Shown here: in pieces, positions 50,312 through 58,478 of the stretch
How the letters are laid out: each line of letters opens with the position of its first letter
Position numbering within the stretch: position 1 is the stretch's first letter
NCBI RefSeq assembly: GCF_018024495.1
Contig: NZ_CP071696.1
Location: 1,488,001-1,552,000 of the forward strand
Source of the DNA: Agromyces archimandritae
GTDB lineage: Bacteria > Actinomycetota > Actinomycetes > Actinomycetales > Microbacteriaceae
Reading direction: 5' to 3'
DNA length: 64,000 nt
The notes under the pieces: generated by a model
Database searches by the model: none
Seen by the model: only the letters and a program-made list of their open reading frames with translations
Told to the model about the DNA's origin: nothing
Position numbers and translations under genes: made by a program

Positions 50312-50351
50312 CTCCCGTTGGAGGTCGCGAATCCGGAACCTCCAACGGGAG
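50312..50351. repeat. Palindromic element C, copy 2 (inverted)
   Basis: CTCCCGTTGGAGGT and ACCTCCAACGGGAG pair perfectly around CGCGAATCCGGA, the reverse complement of the loop in copy 1. The 40-bp core is thus the same element in the other orientation. An extra half-arm (CCCGTTGGAGGTCG) sits just to the left. Confidence 0.9.
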
Positions 50352-50435
50352 ACACGACCTCCATCGAGAGTGGATGCCGCGGGTCACCGCCCCGCCGGGC
50401 GCACGCCCGGCCCGGTGTACGGCGCCCGGCGACGC

Positions 50436-50549
50436 AGGAGTGCCGATCTCCCGCCGGAGTGCCCGCTTCCCGGCACTCCGGCGGGAGATCGGCACTTCTC
50501 CGCGTCGCTATTCGGGAGATCCGCACTCCTGCGGGAGATCGGCACTTCA
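50436..50549. repeat. Palindromic element D, copy 3
   Basis: AGGAGTGCCGATCTCCCGCC, CACTCCGGCGGGAGATCGGC and TATTCGGGAGATCCGCACTC again, in the order of copy 2, ending 11 bp before the stop of the next gene. Confidence 0.8.
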
Positions 50550-50559
50550 GGGAGGGGCG

Positions 50560-51618
50560 TCAGGGGCGCGGGGCGGCGGGGAGGCCGAGCCAATCGAGCG
50601 CGGCGAAGCGCGGGGCGCCGAGGAGGCGGTGCAGGACGGCATCCACTGCGCGAAGACCCTCGGAGCTATTGAAGAACATGCCGACGGCCTCGCCCCGCGC
50701 CGGGGAAGCGGCGAAGAACGCCGTGCGGATGCCGTTATCGCCCCAGTGCCAGGCCCAGTCGCCGTCGGCGCGGTGCTCCAGGCCGACGCCGAGACCCCAT
50801 GAGACGGTGTCGGCGGCGGCGGCCGCCGGCCATCCGCGCGCGTCGGAGGCCGGGGCGAGCCAGGCGGCGTGCGCGGCCGGCGAGAGGCCCTCGCCGCCGA
50901 GGAGGGCGCGGCGCACGAAGCGGTCGTAATCGGTCGCGGTCGTCGTCAGGGTGTAGGCGATGCTGCCGCGCGTGTAGCGGCTCGGGATGCCGGGCCGGCC
51001 GGCCCGGTCGTGCCCGGCGACGAGGTGCGCCGCGTCGGGCAGCCGGAACACGAGGCTCGTGTCGGCCATGCCGAAGGGGCCGAACACCTCCTCGGCGAGG
51101 GAGCGCGCGAACGGGCGCCCGTCGATCGCCTCGACGGTGCGTTGCAGCACCTGGAAGCCGTCGCCCGAGTATCCGAACCGCTCGCCGGGCTCCCACGCGG
51201 GGGTGAGCGGCGCCTCGTCGGAGCCGGGATCCCCGGCCCAGTCGGGCAGCCCGGTCGTGTGCGCGAGCACGTGGCGTGCGGTGATGCGGCGGGCGCGGGC
51301 GTCGGTTCGGGGCGATGGATGCCGGGAGTGCAGCGTCTCGTCGAGGTCGAGGCGCCCGGCATCCACTCGCCTGAGGACGAGGTATGCCGCTACGACCTTG
51401 GTGAGCGATGCCGCCTCGAAACGGGTGCGCGGCGTGACGGGGTCGCCGGTTCCGGCGTCGCGCACGCCGAACGCGAAGGCGTCGGTGCTGCCGGGCCGCG
51501 AGTGCACGATCTGGGCGCCGGGGACGCCGTGGCGCGCGAGGATCGCGGCGAGCGCGGCATCCGGATGCGGGCCGGCGGCGTCTCCGTACGGCGCGAACCG
51601 CCCGAGGCTGTCCTCCAT
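50560..51618 (-). CDS. Beta-lactamase-family serine hydrolase (class C-like)
   Basis: 352 residues. SLTK in FEAASLTKVVAAY, Tyr in GERFGYSGDGF and the third motif HWGDNG are those of class C/esterase-type penicillin-binding folds. No signal peptide, so probably a cytoplasmic esterase or peptidase. TACGGT ends 6 nt before ATG, suggesting a leaderless mRNA. Its N-terminus (LGRFAPYGDAAGPHP) parallels that of the DUF402 protein (LGELAPHGDDAGPEP). Confidence 0.85.
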   Translation of the reverse strand: MEDSLGRFAPYGDAAGPHPDAALAAILARHGVPGAQIVHSRPGSTDAFAFGVRDAGTGDPVTPRTRFEAASLTKVVAAYLVLRRVDAGRLDLDETLHSRHPSPRTDARARRITARHVLAHTTGLPDWAGDPGSDEAPLTPAWEPGERFGYSGDGFQVLQRTVEAIDGRPFARSLAEEVFGPFGMADTSLVFRLPDAAHLVAGHDRAGRPGIPSRYTRGSIAYTLTTTATDYDRFVRRALLGGEGLSPAAHAAWLAPASDARGWPAAAAADTVSWGLGVGLEHRADGDWAWHWGDNGIRTAFFAASPARGEAVGMFFNSSEGLRAVDAVLHRLLGAPRFAALDWLGLPAAPRP

Positions 51619-51700
51619 CCGCCCACCGTAGCCGCTGCTCGCGGCGCCTCGCCGGGCGCTCTCGAGCGCCGGTGCGAGACCGGAGTCCGGCTCGGCGGAG

Positions 51701-52084
51701 GGTCTCGATACGCTCGTGCCTCGCTACTCGACCGGCGCCAGAGCGCCACCCCGTCGGTCGAGTAGGCGCGCCAGCGCCGTATCGAGACCAGTCGAGGGTC
51801 TCGATACGCGAGCTGTGCTCGCTACTCGACCGGCGCCAGGGCGCCACCCGTCGGTCGAGTAGGCGCGCCAGCGCCGTATCGAGACCAGTCGAGGGTCTCG
51901 ATACGCGAGCTGTGCTCGCTACTCGACCGGCGTCAGGGCGCCACCCGTCGGTCGAGGAGGCGCGCCGGCGCCGTATCGAGACCAGTCGAGAGTCTCGATA
52001 CGCGAGCTGTGCTCGCTACTCGACCGGCGCCAGGGCGCCACCCCGTCGGTCGAGTAGGCGCGCCGGCGCCGTATCGAGACCTCC
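51701..52084. repeat. Tandem array of four ~97-bp palindromic units (family E)
   Basis: Units start at about 51701, 51797, 51894 and 51991. Each runs GGTCTCGATACG ... CTCGCTACTCGACC, then GGTCGAGTAGGCGCGCC ... GTATCGAGACC, so each is two nested palindromes. The array fills the 469-bp gap between the hydrolase and SDR genes. A single copy is at 34090. Confidence 0.9.
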
Positions 52085-52087
52085 TCG

Positions 52088-52942
52088 CTACGCGACCGGC
52101 GGCTGCGCCGGCCGCCCGGTGAAGCGTTCCATGGAGCGGTAGACGCCCATGCCGTCGCCGACGACGCGGTCGAAGACGCGGGTCGGCAGGACGGCCCGGA
52201 GGATGCGTGCGAGGCGCACCGAGGCGGGCAGTTCGACGAGGGGGCGGCCGTCGAGCATGGCCTGCCAGACGCGTTCGACGACGACCTCGGGTTCGAGGAT
52301 GGGCGTCAGCATCGGGCCGCGGGCTCCGGCGAACATGCCGGTAGAGATGTAACTGGGCGTGACGGTGACGACCTTCACGTGGTCGTGGCCGGCCTGTTCG
52401 AGCTCGATGCGCAGCGAGTCGCTCCAGCCGATGAGGGCCGCTTTCGAGGCGGCGTACACGGCCATGCGGGGGTTGCCGAGCGTGCCGGCGGCCGAGGCGA
52501 TGTTGACGATCCGCGACGGGCGGCCCAAGGCGATCATGCCGGGCAGGAACTCGCGGGCGATGTACATGGGCGCGAGCGCGTTGACCTGCATCGTGGGGCG
52601 GGTGTCGTCGCCCGAGTCGGACTCCCAGAAGTAGGCGTTGCCGCGCACGATGCCGGCGTTGTTGAAGAGGATGTCGGGGGTGCCGACTTCCTTGCGGGTC
52701 TTCTGGGCGGTCTTCGCGATGCCGCCGAGGTCGGAGACGTCGACGACGTACGAGCGGATGCCGGTGCGGCCCCGCGATTTCTCGCCGAGCTCGTCGGCGA
52801 CGCGCGCGAGCGCGGCCGCGTCCCGATCCCACAGCACGACGGATGCCGCCGCCTCTTCGACGGCGAGTTCGGCGTACATCCGCCCCATTCCGGCAGCCGC
52901 GCCGGTGATGAGCACGTTCGCGCCACGCACGGTTCTCGTCAT
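52088..52942 (-). CDS. Short-chain dehydrogenase/reductase
   Basis: 284 residues with Rossmann motif LITGAAAGMG, NNAG in ILFNNAGIVRG, Ser in NIASAAG and catalytic YAASK. A classical SDR with a C-terminal extension. ATG 52942 has only a weak ribosome site; an upstream in-frame GTG adds six residues. Alone between a repeat array and the divergent Ssu-type operon. Substrate unknown. Confidence 0.87.
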   Translation of the reverse strand: MTRTVRGANVLITGAAAGMGRMYAELAVEEAAASVVLWDRDAAALARVADELGEKSRGRTGIRSYVVDVSDLGGIAKTAQKTRKEVGTPDILFNNAGIVRGNAYFWESDSGDDTRPTMQVNALAPMYIAREFLPGMIALGRPSRIVNIASAAGTLGNPRMAVYAASKAALIGWSDSLRIELEQAGHDHVKVVTVTPSYISTGMFAGARGPMLTPILEPEVVVERVWQAMLDGRPLVELPASVRLARILRAVLPTRVFDRVVGDGMGVYRSMERFTGRPAQPPVA

Positions 52943-52997
52943 CGCACCATCTTCGCGCACCTGCGCACCGGAGTGTTACGCCGCGGGTCGGCGGGCG

Positions 52998-53027
52998 CTG
53001 ACAAGAGCCGGTGCGCCTGGCTAGCGT
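52998..53027 (+). promoter_or_regulatory. Promoter of the Ssu-type ABC operon
   Basis: CTGACA (52998-53003), 18-bp spacer, TAGCGT (53022-53027), giving a leader of about 50 nt before ATG 53083 with ribosome site GAGGAGCC. Confidence 0.5.
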
Positions 53028-53082
53028 CGGAACCCCGTCGGGCTCGTCCCGGCATCCACACCACCACCGCCGAGGAGCCGTC

Positions 53083-54036
53083 ATGGCATCGTCATCCACC
53101 GCGGCGCGGCCGTCGGCCGATGCGCTGCGCCGGGCCGCACCGATCGGGTTCGCGGGCGTGGGCCGCACGTTCACGGTCGCAGGCGGCGAACGGGTCGTGC
53201 TGCGGGGTGTGGATCTCGACGTCGCCGCCGGCGAGATCGTCGCGATCATCGGGCCGAGCGGATGCGGCAAGTCGACCCTGCTGCGCCTGGCCGGCGGGCT
53301 CGACGAGCCGAGCGAGGGCCGCATCGCGATCGACGGAACCCCGGTCGCCGCCTACGACGACCGTTCGGCGATCGGGTTCCAGGAGCCGCGGCTGCTGCCG
53401 TGGCGTTCCCTGGCCGACAACGTGGCGCTCGGGCTGCCGCGGGGCGCGCACTCGCGGCGCGACGCCGAGGCGATCGTCGGGCGGCTGCTCGAGCTCGTGG
53501 GCCTGGCCGATTCGGCCGGGCACCGGCCGCGCGAGGTTTCCGGCGGCATGGCGCAGCGGGCATCCCTCGCCCGGGCGCTCGCCCGCACCCCCGCCGTGCT
53601 GCTGCTCGACGAGCCGTTCGGGGCGCTGGATGCGCTGACGCGCCTCCGCATGCAGGACCTCCTGCTCGACGTGCACCGCACCGAACCGACGACGGTGCTG
53701 CTCGTCACGCACGACGTCGACGAAGCGCTGCAGCTGGCCGACCGCGTCGTGCTGCTCGGTGCGAACGAAAGCGGCGCGAACAAGAGCGGTGCGAACAACA
53801 GCGGCGCGAGCAAGAGCGGCGCGAACGAGGACGGGGCGGGCGCCGGCATCCGCCGCATCGTCGAGGTGCCGGGCGCGAGGCCCCGCGACCGGGGTTCGGC
53901 CGAGCTCGCCGAGCTCCGCGCCGAACTGCTCGAGGGGCTCGGCGTCGACCGGCATGAACACGGCACAGGCGGCGTCGCCTCCGGCGGGCGGCGCGCCGGG
54001 GCATCCGCACCCGAGCACGCCCGGCTCGCCTCCTGA
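53083..54036 (+). CDS. Nitrate/sulfonate/taurine-type ABC transporter ATPase (SsuB-like)
   Basis: 317 residues: Walker A GPSGCGKST, Q-loop GFQEPRLLPWRSL, signature VSGGMAQRASLARAL, Walker B LLLDEPFGALDAL, H-loop VTHDVDEAL. Unusual is an insert near residue 225 of five pentapeptides of the type GANxS (GANESGANKSGANNSG), encoded by 15-bp tandem repeats between LLGAN and IRRIVEVPGARP. It belongs to an operon with binding protein and permease. Confidence 0.88.
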   Translation: MASSSTAARPSADALRRAAPIGFAGVGRTFTVAGGERVVLRGVDLDVAAGEIVAIIGPSGCGKSTLLRLAGGLDEPSEGRIAIDGTPVAAYDDRSAIGFQEPRLLPWRSLADNVALGLPRGAHSRRDAEAIVGRLLELVGLADSAGHRPREVSGGMAQRASLARALARTPAVLLLDEPFGALDALTRLRMQDLLLDVHRTEPTTVLLVTHDVDEALQLADRVVLLGANESGANKSGANNSGASKSGANEDGAGAGIRRIVEVPGARPRDRGSAELAELRAELLEGLGVDRHEHGTGGVASGGRRAGASAPEHARLAS

Positions 54037-54095
54037 CCGCGCACCACCACCCGAGTACCCACCGCAGAACAGCCCAGACCAGCACGAGGAGTCCC

Positions 54096-55112
54096 ATGTC
54101 CCGCACGACCTTCCGCACGGCGCTCGCCGCCGGCGCCGCCGCATCCGCCCTGCTGCTCACGGGCTGCGTCGCCGGCGAGAACGCGCCGGCCGCCGAGAAC
54201 CCCGGCGACGGCCTCGAGGGCCAGTCGCTCGCGATCGACTTCGCGACCTACAACCCGCTGAGCCTCATCATCAAGGACCAGGGTTGGCTCGAAGACGCCG
54301 GCCTCGAGGTCGAATGGGTGCAGTCGGCGGGCTCGAACAAGGCGAACGAGGCGCTGCGCGCCGGCGCGGTGGATGTCGGTTCGACGGCCGGATCGGCGGC
54401 CCTGCTGGCCCGGTCGAACGGTTCGCCGATCAAGGTCATCGACATCTACTCGCAGCCGGAGTGGGCGGCCCTCGTCGCCCCCGACGGCTCGCCGATCACC
54501 TCGGTCGAGCAGCTGAAGGGCAAGCAGGTCGCGGCGACGAAGGGCACCGACCCGTACTTCTTCCTGCTGCAGTCGCTTGAGGCCGGCGGTCTCGCGCCCG
54601 ACGACATCACGGTGCAGAACCTGCAGCACGCCGACGGATGGGCGGCCCTGCAGGCCGGCGCGGTGGATGCGTGGTCGGGCCTCGACCCGATCATGGCCGG
54701 CGCGGAGGAGGAGGGCGCGACGCTCTTCTACCGCAACGTCGACTTCAACAGCTACGGGTTCCTGAACGCGACCGAGGAGTTCCTCGAGAACCGCCCCGAG
54801 GTCGCGCAGGCCGTCGTCGACGCCTACGAGCAGGCCCGCGCATGGGCCGCCGAGCACCCCGAGGAGACCGCGCAGATCCTCGCCGACGTCGCCGGCCTCG
54901 ACCTCGCGGTCGCGACGAAGGTCATCGAGGAACGCTCGAACCTCGACGTCGACCCGGTGCCCGGCCAGGCGCAGATCGACGTGCTGAAGAAGATCGGCCC
55001 CGTCTTCGTCGAGCTCGGCGACGTGCCGAACCAGCAGCTGGTCGACGACGCCCTCGACACCCTCATCGACGACTCCTTCGTCACCGCGGCCGACCCGGGC
55101 CGCTTCGCGTAA
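54096..55112 (+). CDS. Sulfonate/taurine-type ABC substrate-binding lipoprotein (SsuA-like)
   Basis: 338 residues: signal peptide with lipobox ALLLTGC, then the SsuA/ThiY-type fold (LAIDFATYNPLSLIIKDQGW, DVGSTAGSAALLARSNGSP, LKGKQVAATKGTDPYFFLLQ). It should capture an aliphatic sulfonate or similar organic anion outside the membrane. It lies 59 bp after the ATPase gene. Confidence 0.87.
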   Translation: MSRTTFRTALAAGAAASALLLTGCVAGENAPAAENPGDGLEGQSLAIDFATYNPLSLIIKDQGWLEDAGLEVEWVQSAGSNKANEALRAGAVDVGSTAGSAALLARSNGSPIKVIDIYSQPEWAALVAPDGSPITSVEQLKGKQVAATKGTDPYFFLLQSLEAGGLAPDDITVQNLQHADGWAALQAGAVDAWSGLDPIMAGAEEEGATLFYRNVDFNSYGFLNATEEFLENRPEVAQAVVDAYEQARAWAAEHPEETAQILADVAGLDLAVATKVIEERSNLDVDPVPGQAQIDVLKKIGPVFVELGDVPNQQLVDDALDTLIDDSFVTAADPGRFA

Positions 55113-55125
55113 GGCGGGTTCGAGC

Positions 55126-55941
55126 ATGGCCGAGGTGTTGCAGCGAGCGGATGCCGCGGGGCGCCCCACGGCATCCGCACCCCTGACGCGTCGTCGCTGG
55201 TTCCGGGTCGCCGGCGGCGCGATCATCCCGGTCGTGCTGCTCGCGGCCTGGCAGATCGTGTCGACGTCGGGGCTCGTGCCGGTGTCGCGGATGCCGTCGC
55301 CCGAGATGGTGTGGCTCGCCGGCATCGATCTGGCCGAGCGCGGCCAGCTCGGGCTGTACGTGGCGATCTCGACGCAGCGGGTGCTGCTCGGCTTCGCGTT
55401 CGGCGCCGTCATCGGCATCGTCGTCGGCGCCGTGGTGGGCCTGTCGCGGCTGGCGGATGTGCTCATCGCCCCGACGCTCGGCGCGGTGCGGGCGGTGCCG
55501 TCGCTCGCGTGGATCCCACTGCTGCTGCTGTGGTTCGGCATCGGCGAGGATTCGAAGGTCATCCTCATCGCGATCGGCGCGTTCTTCCCCGTGTATACGA
55601 TCGTCGCCGCCTCGCTCCGGCACGTCGACCGGCAGCTGCTCGAGGCCGGCCGCGCCTTCGGGCTTCGGGGGATTCGACTGTTCGGCACCGTGCAGCTGCC
55701 GGCGGTCGTGCCGTCGGTGCTGTCGGGCCTCAGGCTGGCGCTCGCGCAGGCGTGGCTGTTCCTCGTCGCCGCCGAGCTCCTGGCATCCTCGATGGGCCTC
55801 GGTTTCCTCTTGAACGACTCGGGTCAGAACGGGCGGATCGACCGCATCTTCCTCGCGATCATCCTGCTCGCCGTGCTCGGCAAACTGAGCGACGCCCTCG
55901 TCGGCCTCCTCGAGAAGTGGGCGATCCGCCGCTGGGCGTGA
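55126..55941 (+). CDS. Sulfonate/taurine-type ABC permease (SsuC-like)
   Basis: 271 residues. Membrane spans with AVPSLAWIPLLLLWFGIGE and the EAA loop LEAGRAFGLRGIRLFGTVQL, both typical of SsuC. It lies 13 bp after the binding-protein gene and closes the operon. The genes for a sulfonate monooxygenase are not in the window, so the substrate is open. Confidence 0.88.
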   Translation: MAEVLQRADAAGRPTASAPLTRRRWFRVAGGAIIPVVLLAAWQIVSTSGLVPVSRMPSPEMVWLAGIDLAERGQLGLYVAISTQRVLLGFAFGAVIGIVVGAVVGLSRLADVLIAPTLGAVRAVPSLAWIPLLLLWFGIGEDSKVILIAIGAFFPVYTIVAASLRHVDRQLLEAGRAFGLRGIRLFGTVQLPAVVPSVLSGLRLALAQAWLFLVAAELLASSMGLGFLLNDSGQNGRIDRIFLAIILLAVLGKLSDALVGLLEKWAIRRWA

Positions 55942-56123
55942 GCGCAGCGCCCGTGCACGCATCGCGCGCCGCACGCGCGAGGCGAGCGCGTCGGAGGCGT
56001 GACGCGCAAGGAACCCGCGCCGACCCGCAACACAAATGACGGACCCCCGGCCTAGCCTGAAACCAGGGGCCGATCGCGCCCCGGCATCCACACGCGAAGC
56101 CCAATGGGGAACGGAGGGTCATC

Positions 56124-57578
56124 ATGTCGAACGTCACCATCGACGCCGTCGTCGGCGAACCCGAGGTCCTCGAAGACCGCGCGACGCCCGAGCAGATCGC
56201 CCTCGCCGACGGCGTCGAGACCGACGCTGCCTGGGTCGCGCTGAAGGCCGCCGCGACCGAGCTGCAGGGCCTGCAGGTCAAGGACGGCTCGGTGCCCGAG
56301 GAAGCCGACAAGCCGCGCGCCGCCGAACTCGTCGCCGAGATCACGGGCGCCATCGGGCGCCTCGCGCCGCGGTTCCCGCACGAGGCCGAGTACCTCGCGG
56401 CATCCATCGCGGACTTCGACCGGTGGCGGGACGAGGGCTTCGGCGTGCCCGACTTCCTCGACTCGCTCGTCGCGTTCCAGCCGCAGCGGCAGCGCGTCGA
56501 CGGCATCCGCCACCTCGTCGTGTTCCCGATGTACACGCAGAACGGCTCCCCCGACCGGCATGTCGAGGCCCTCGTCGTCGAGACGATCTGGCCCGAGTTC
56601 ATCGCGCGCCTCGAAGCGACCGACTACTCGAACAAGCTGTTCGTGAGCCTGCGCCTCATCGACTTCACCCCGGGCTACGACACGAATTCGGCGGTGCTGT
56701 TCCCCGAGACCGTCGCGATGCGCGAGATCCCGCCGTTCACGTGGGGCGCGATCTTCCAGGACCGCGAGGCCGCCCGCTACCGCCGCGTCGTCAAGCGCGC
56801 CGCCGAGATCACCGAGCTCGAACTGCCGGCAGGCCTCGCCGAAATGCTCGACGACCAGGCTCTCGCCGAGCGCATGTTCGTCATGTGGGACCTCATCCAC
56901 GACCGCACGCACATGCGCGGCGACCTGCCGTTCGACCCGTTCATGATCAAACAGCGCATGCCGTTCTTCCTGTACTCCCTCGAAGAGATGCGCTGCGACC
57001 TCACCGCGTTCCGCGAGTCGGTCAAGATCGAGCAGCGCCTGCGCGGGCGTGTGGATGCCGGCGAGGCCCTCGACGACCTCGACGCCCAGCTCCTCGAACA
57101 CGCCGAACTCGTGCAGTACGGGGTGATCTTCGACCGCATCTTCCGCTTCGCGATCACCGGATCGCGCGTGCGCAACTACGACGGGCTCGGTGGGCAGCTG
57201 CTGTTCGCCTGGTTGCACCGCCGGCACGCCCTCGAATGGACCGACGTGCGCCTCACCTTCGACTGGGACGCCGTGCCGGCTGCCGTCGTCGCCCTCGGCG
57301 ACGCGATCGACGAACTCTACTGGGAGTCGATCGACCGCCCGAAGACGGTGCACTGGCTCGCCGCCTACGACCTCGTGCGATCCGTGCTCGCCCCGAACCC
57401 CGCCTCCGTGTGGGCCGACGGGCTGCCGCGCGACGTGCTCGCCGGCCCGCCGAAGGGCTACACCGACCTCGTGATGGACGACGAGTTCCCGCTGTCGATG
57501 TTCTACGAAGCGCTGAACAAGAAGATGGGCGACGTCATCGAGTCGACGCGCGGCATCACCGGCCGCAGCGATGCCTGA
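56124..57578 (+). CDS. DUF6421-family protein, possible metal site
   Basis: 484 residues, ATG preceded by ACGGAGGG. The most conserved-looking part is MFVMWDLIHDRTHMRGDLP then FFLYSLEEMRCDLTAF near residue 275. The His-Asp-x-x-His pair followed by Glu-Glu-x-Arg-x-Asp recalls zinc-peptidase sites, but no such activity is known to me. The SDR gene overlaps its stop by 8 bp, and this pairing seems to recur in actinobacteria. Function unknown. Confidence 0.75.
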   Translation: MSNVTIDAVVGEPEVLEDRATPEQIALADGVETDAAWVALKAAATELQGLQVKDGSVPEEADKPRAAELVAEITGAIGRLAPRFPHEAEYLAASIADFDRWRDEGFGVPDFLDSLVAFQPQRQRVDGIRHLVVFPMYTQNGSPDRHVEALVVETIWPEFIARLEATDYSNKLFVSLRLIDFTPGYDTNSAVLFPETVAMREIPPFTWGAIFQDREAARYRRVVKRAAEITELELPAGLAEMLDDQALAERMFVMWDLIHDRTHMRGDLPFDPFMIKQRMPFFLYSLEEMRCDLTAFRESVKIEQRLRGRVDAGEALDDLDAQLLEHAELVQYGVIFDRIFRFAITGSRVRNYDGLGGQLLFAWLHRRHALEWTDVRLTFDWDAVPAAVVALGDAIDELYWESIDRPKTVHWLAAYDLVRSVLAPNPASVWADGLPRDVLAGPPKGYTDLVMDDEFPLSMFYEALNKKMGDVIESTRGITGRSDA

Positions 57579-58296
57579 GGCCGGCGAGACCGGCACCGCG
57601 GGCGCGGGTGCGGATGCCGTGAGCACCGCACCCGCGGGCCGCGCCACGGCATCCGGAGCCGCCGGCCGCACCGTGCTCATCGGCGGCGGCACCTCGGCGT
57701 CGGGCCTCGCCGTCGCCCGGGCCCTCGTGGATGCCGGGGCGACCGTCATCACCGTCGGGTCCCGGCAGGACCGGCTCGACGCCGCGGCCGCCGAGATCCC
57801 CGGCCTGCTCGTGCAGCGCTGCGACCTCGGCGACGACCGGGCCGTGCTCGAACTCGTCATGGACGTCCACGCCCGCGTGGGCGACATCGACGGCCTCGTG
57901 AGCCTCGTCGGCGGCTGGCGCGGAGGCGGCGGCATCCCGGGCCAGACCGAGGAGGACTTCCGCTTCCTCGAAACGTCCTTCACCGCTCTGCGGCTGACCA
58001 GCCGGTTCTTCTGGGACGATCTCGTCTCCTCCGACGCCGGCCGGGTCGCGATCGTCTCCTCGACCTCGGTGCCGCACCCCACGGCCGGCGGCGCGAACTA
58101 CGCCGCCGTCAAGGCCGCGAGCGAATCGTGGATGGCCTCGCTCGCCGACGGCTTCGCGAAGCAGTCGCCGGATGCGGCCGCCGTCACCTACCGGGTGCGC
58201 TCGCTCGCCGGCCTGGAGGGCGCCCTCGCGGCATCCATCGCCGGACTCTGGGGCGCAGACGCCCCCGCCAACGGCGCCGTCGTCCCGCTCGGCTAG
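57571..58296 (+). CDS. Short-chain dehydrogenase/reductase paired with DUF6421
   Basis: 241 residues. An Ala/Gly-rich ~30-residue lead is followed by the Rossmann motif LIGGGTSASGLAVARAL, DGLVSLVGGWRGGG (in place of NNAG), Ser in VAIVSSTSVPHP and YAAVKAASE. It overlaps the DUF6421 stop by 8 bp (ATGCCTGA), implying coupled translation and a joint role. Confidence 0.83.
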   Translation: MPEAGETGTAGAGADAVSTAPAGRATASGAAGRTVLIGGGTSASGLAVARALVDAGATVITVGSRQDRLDAAAAEIPGLLVQRCDLGDDRAVLELVMDVHARVGDIDGLVSLVGGWRGGGGIPGQTEEDFRFLETSFTALRLTSRFFWDDLVSSDAGRVAIVSSTSVPHPTAGGANYAAVKAASESWMASLADGFAKQSPDAAAVTYRVRSLAGLEGALAASIAGLWGADAPANGAVVPLG

Positions 58297-58345
58297 GCGG
58301 CCGGGGGCGGCGGGCCTCATAGGCGCGCCGCGCGACTCCACATCC

Positions 58346-58417
58346 GTTCCCGGGGTCGTTTCCTGCCACGTTTCCGCGAGATACCGCTCGCGGATGGCGG
58401 GATTCGACCCCCGGAAG
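58346..58417. repeat. Palindromic element A, copy 4 (72 bp), intergenic
   Basis: GTTCCCGGGGTC ... TGGCGGGATTCGACCCCCGG with an inner CCGCGAG/CTCGCGG stem. It lies between the SDR stop and the 3' end of the next gene; here it may act as a terminator. Its plus-strand reading, if translated, would again be VPGVVSCH...AGFDPRK. Confidence 0.85.
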
Positions 58418-58478
58418 CGGGGAGCCGACCGCGCCGTGGGGCCGCCGCTCAGCCGCCGCACCGCCCGCCGGGCCGCCC

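Larger units (their letters stand above)
50045..50559. other. 515-bp gap filled with palindromes C and D
   Basis: No gene is supported. From left to right it holds the DUF402 promoter, element D copy 2, element C copy 2 and element D copy 3, which runs almost to the stop of the beta-lactamase-family gene. Confidence 0.8.

Noticed and set aside
51701-52084. 97-bp tandem units as a CRISPR array
   Set aside because: Units are identical throughout, without short repeats alternating with unique spacers; no cas genes nearby.
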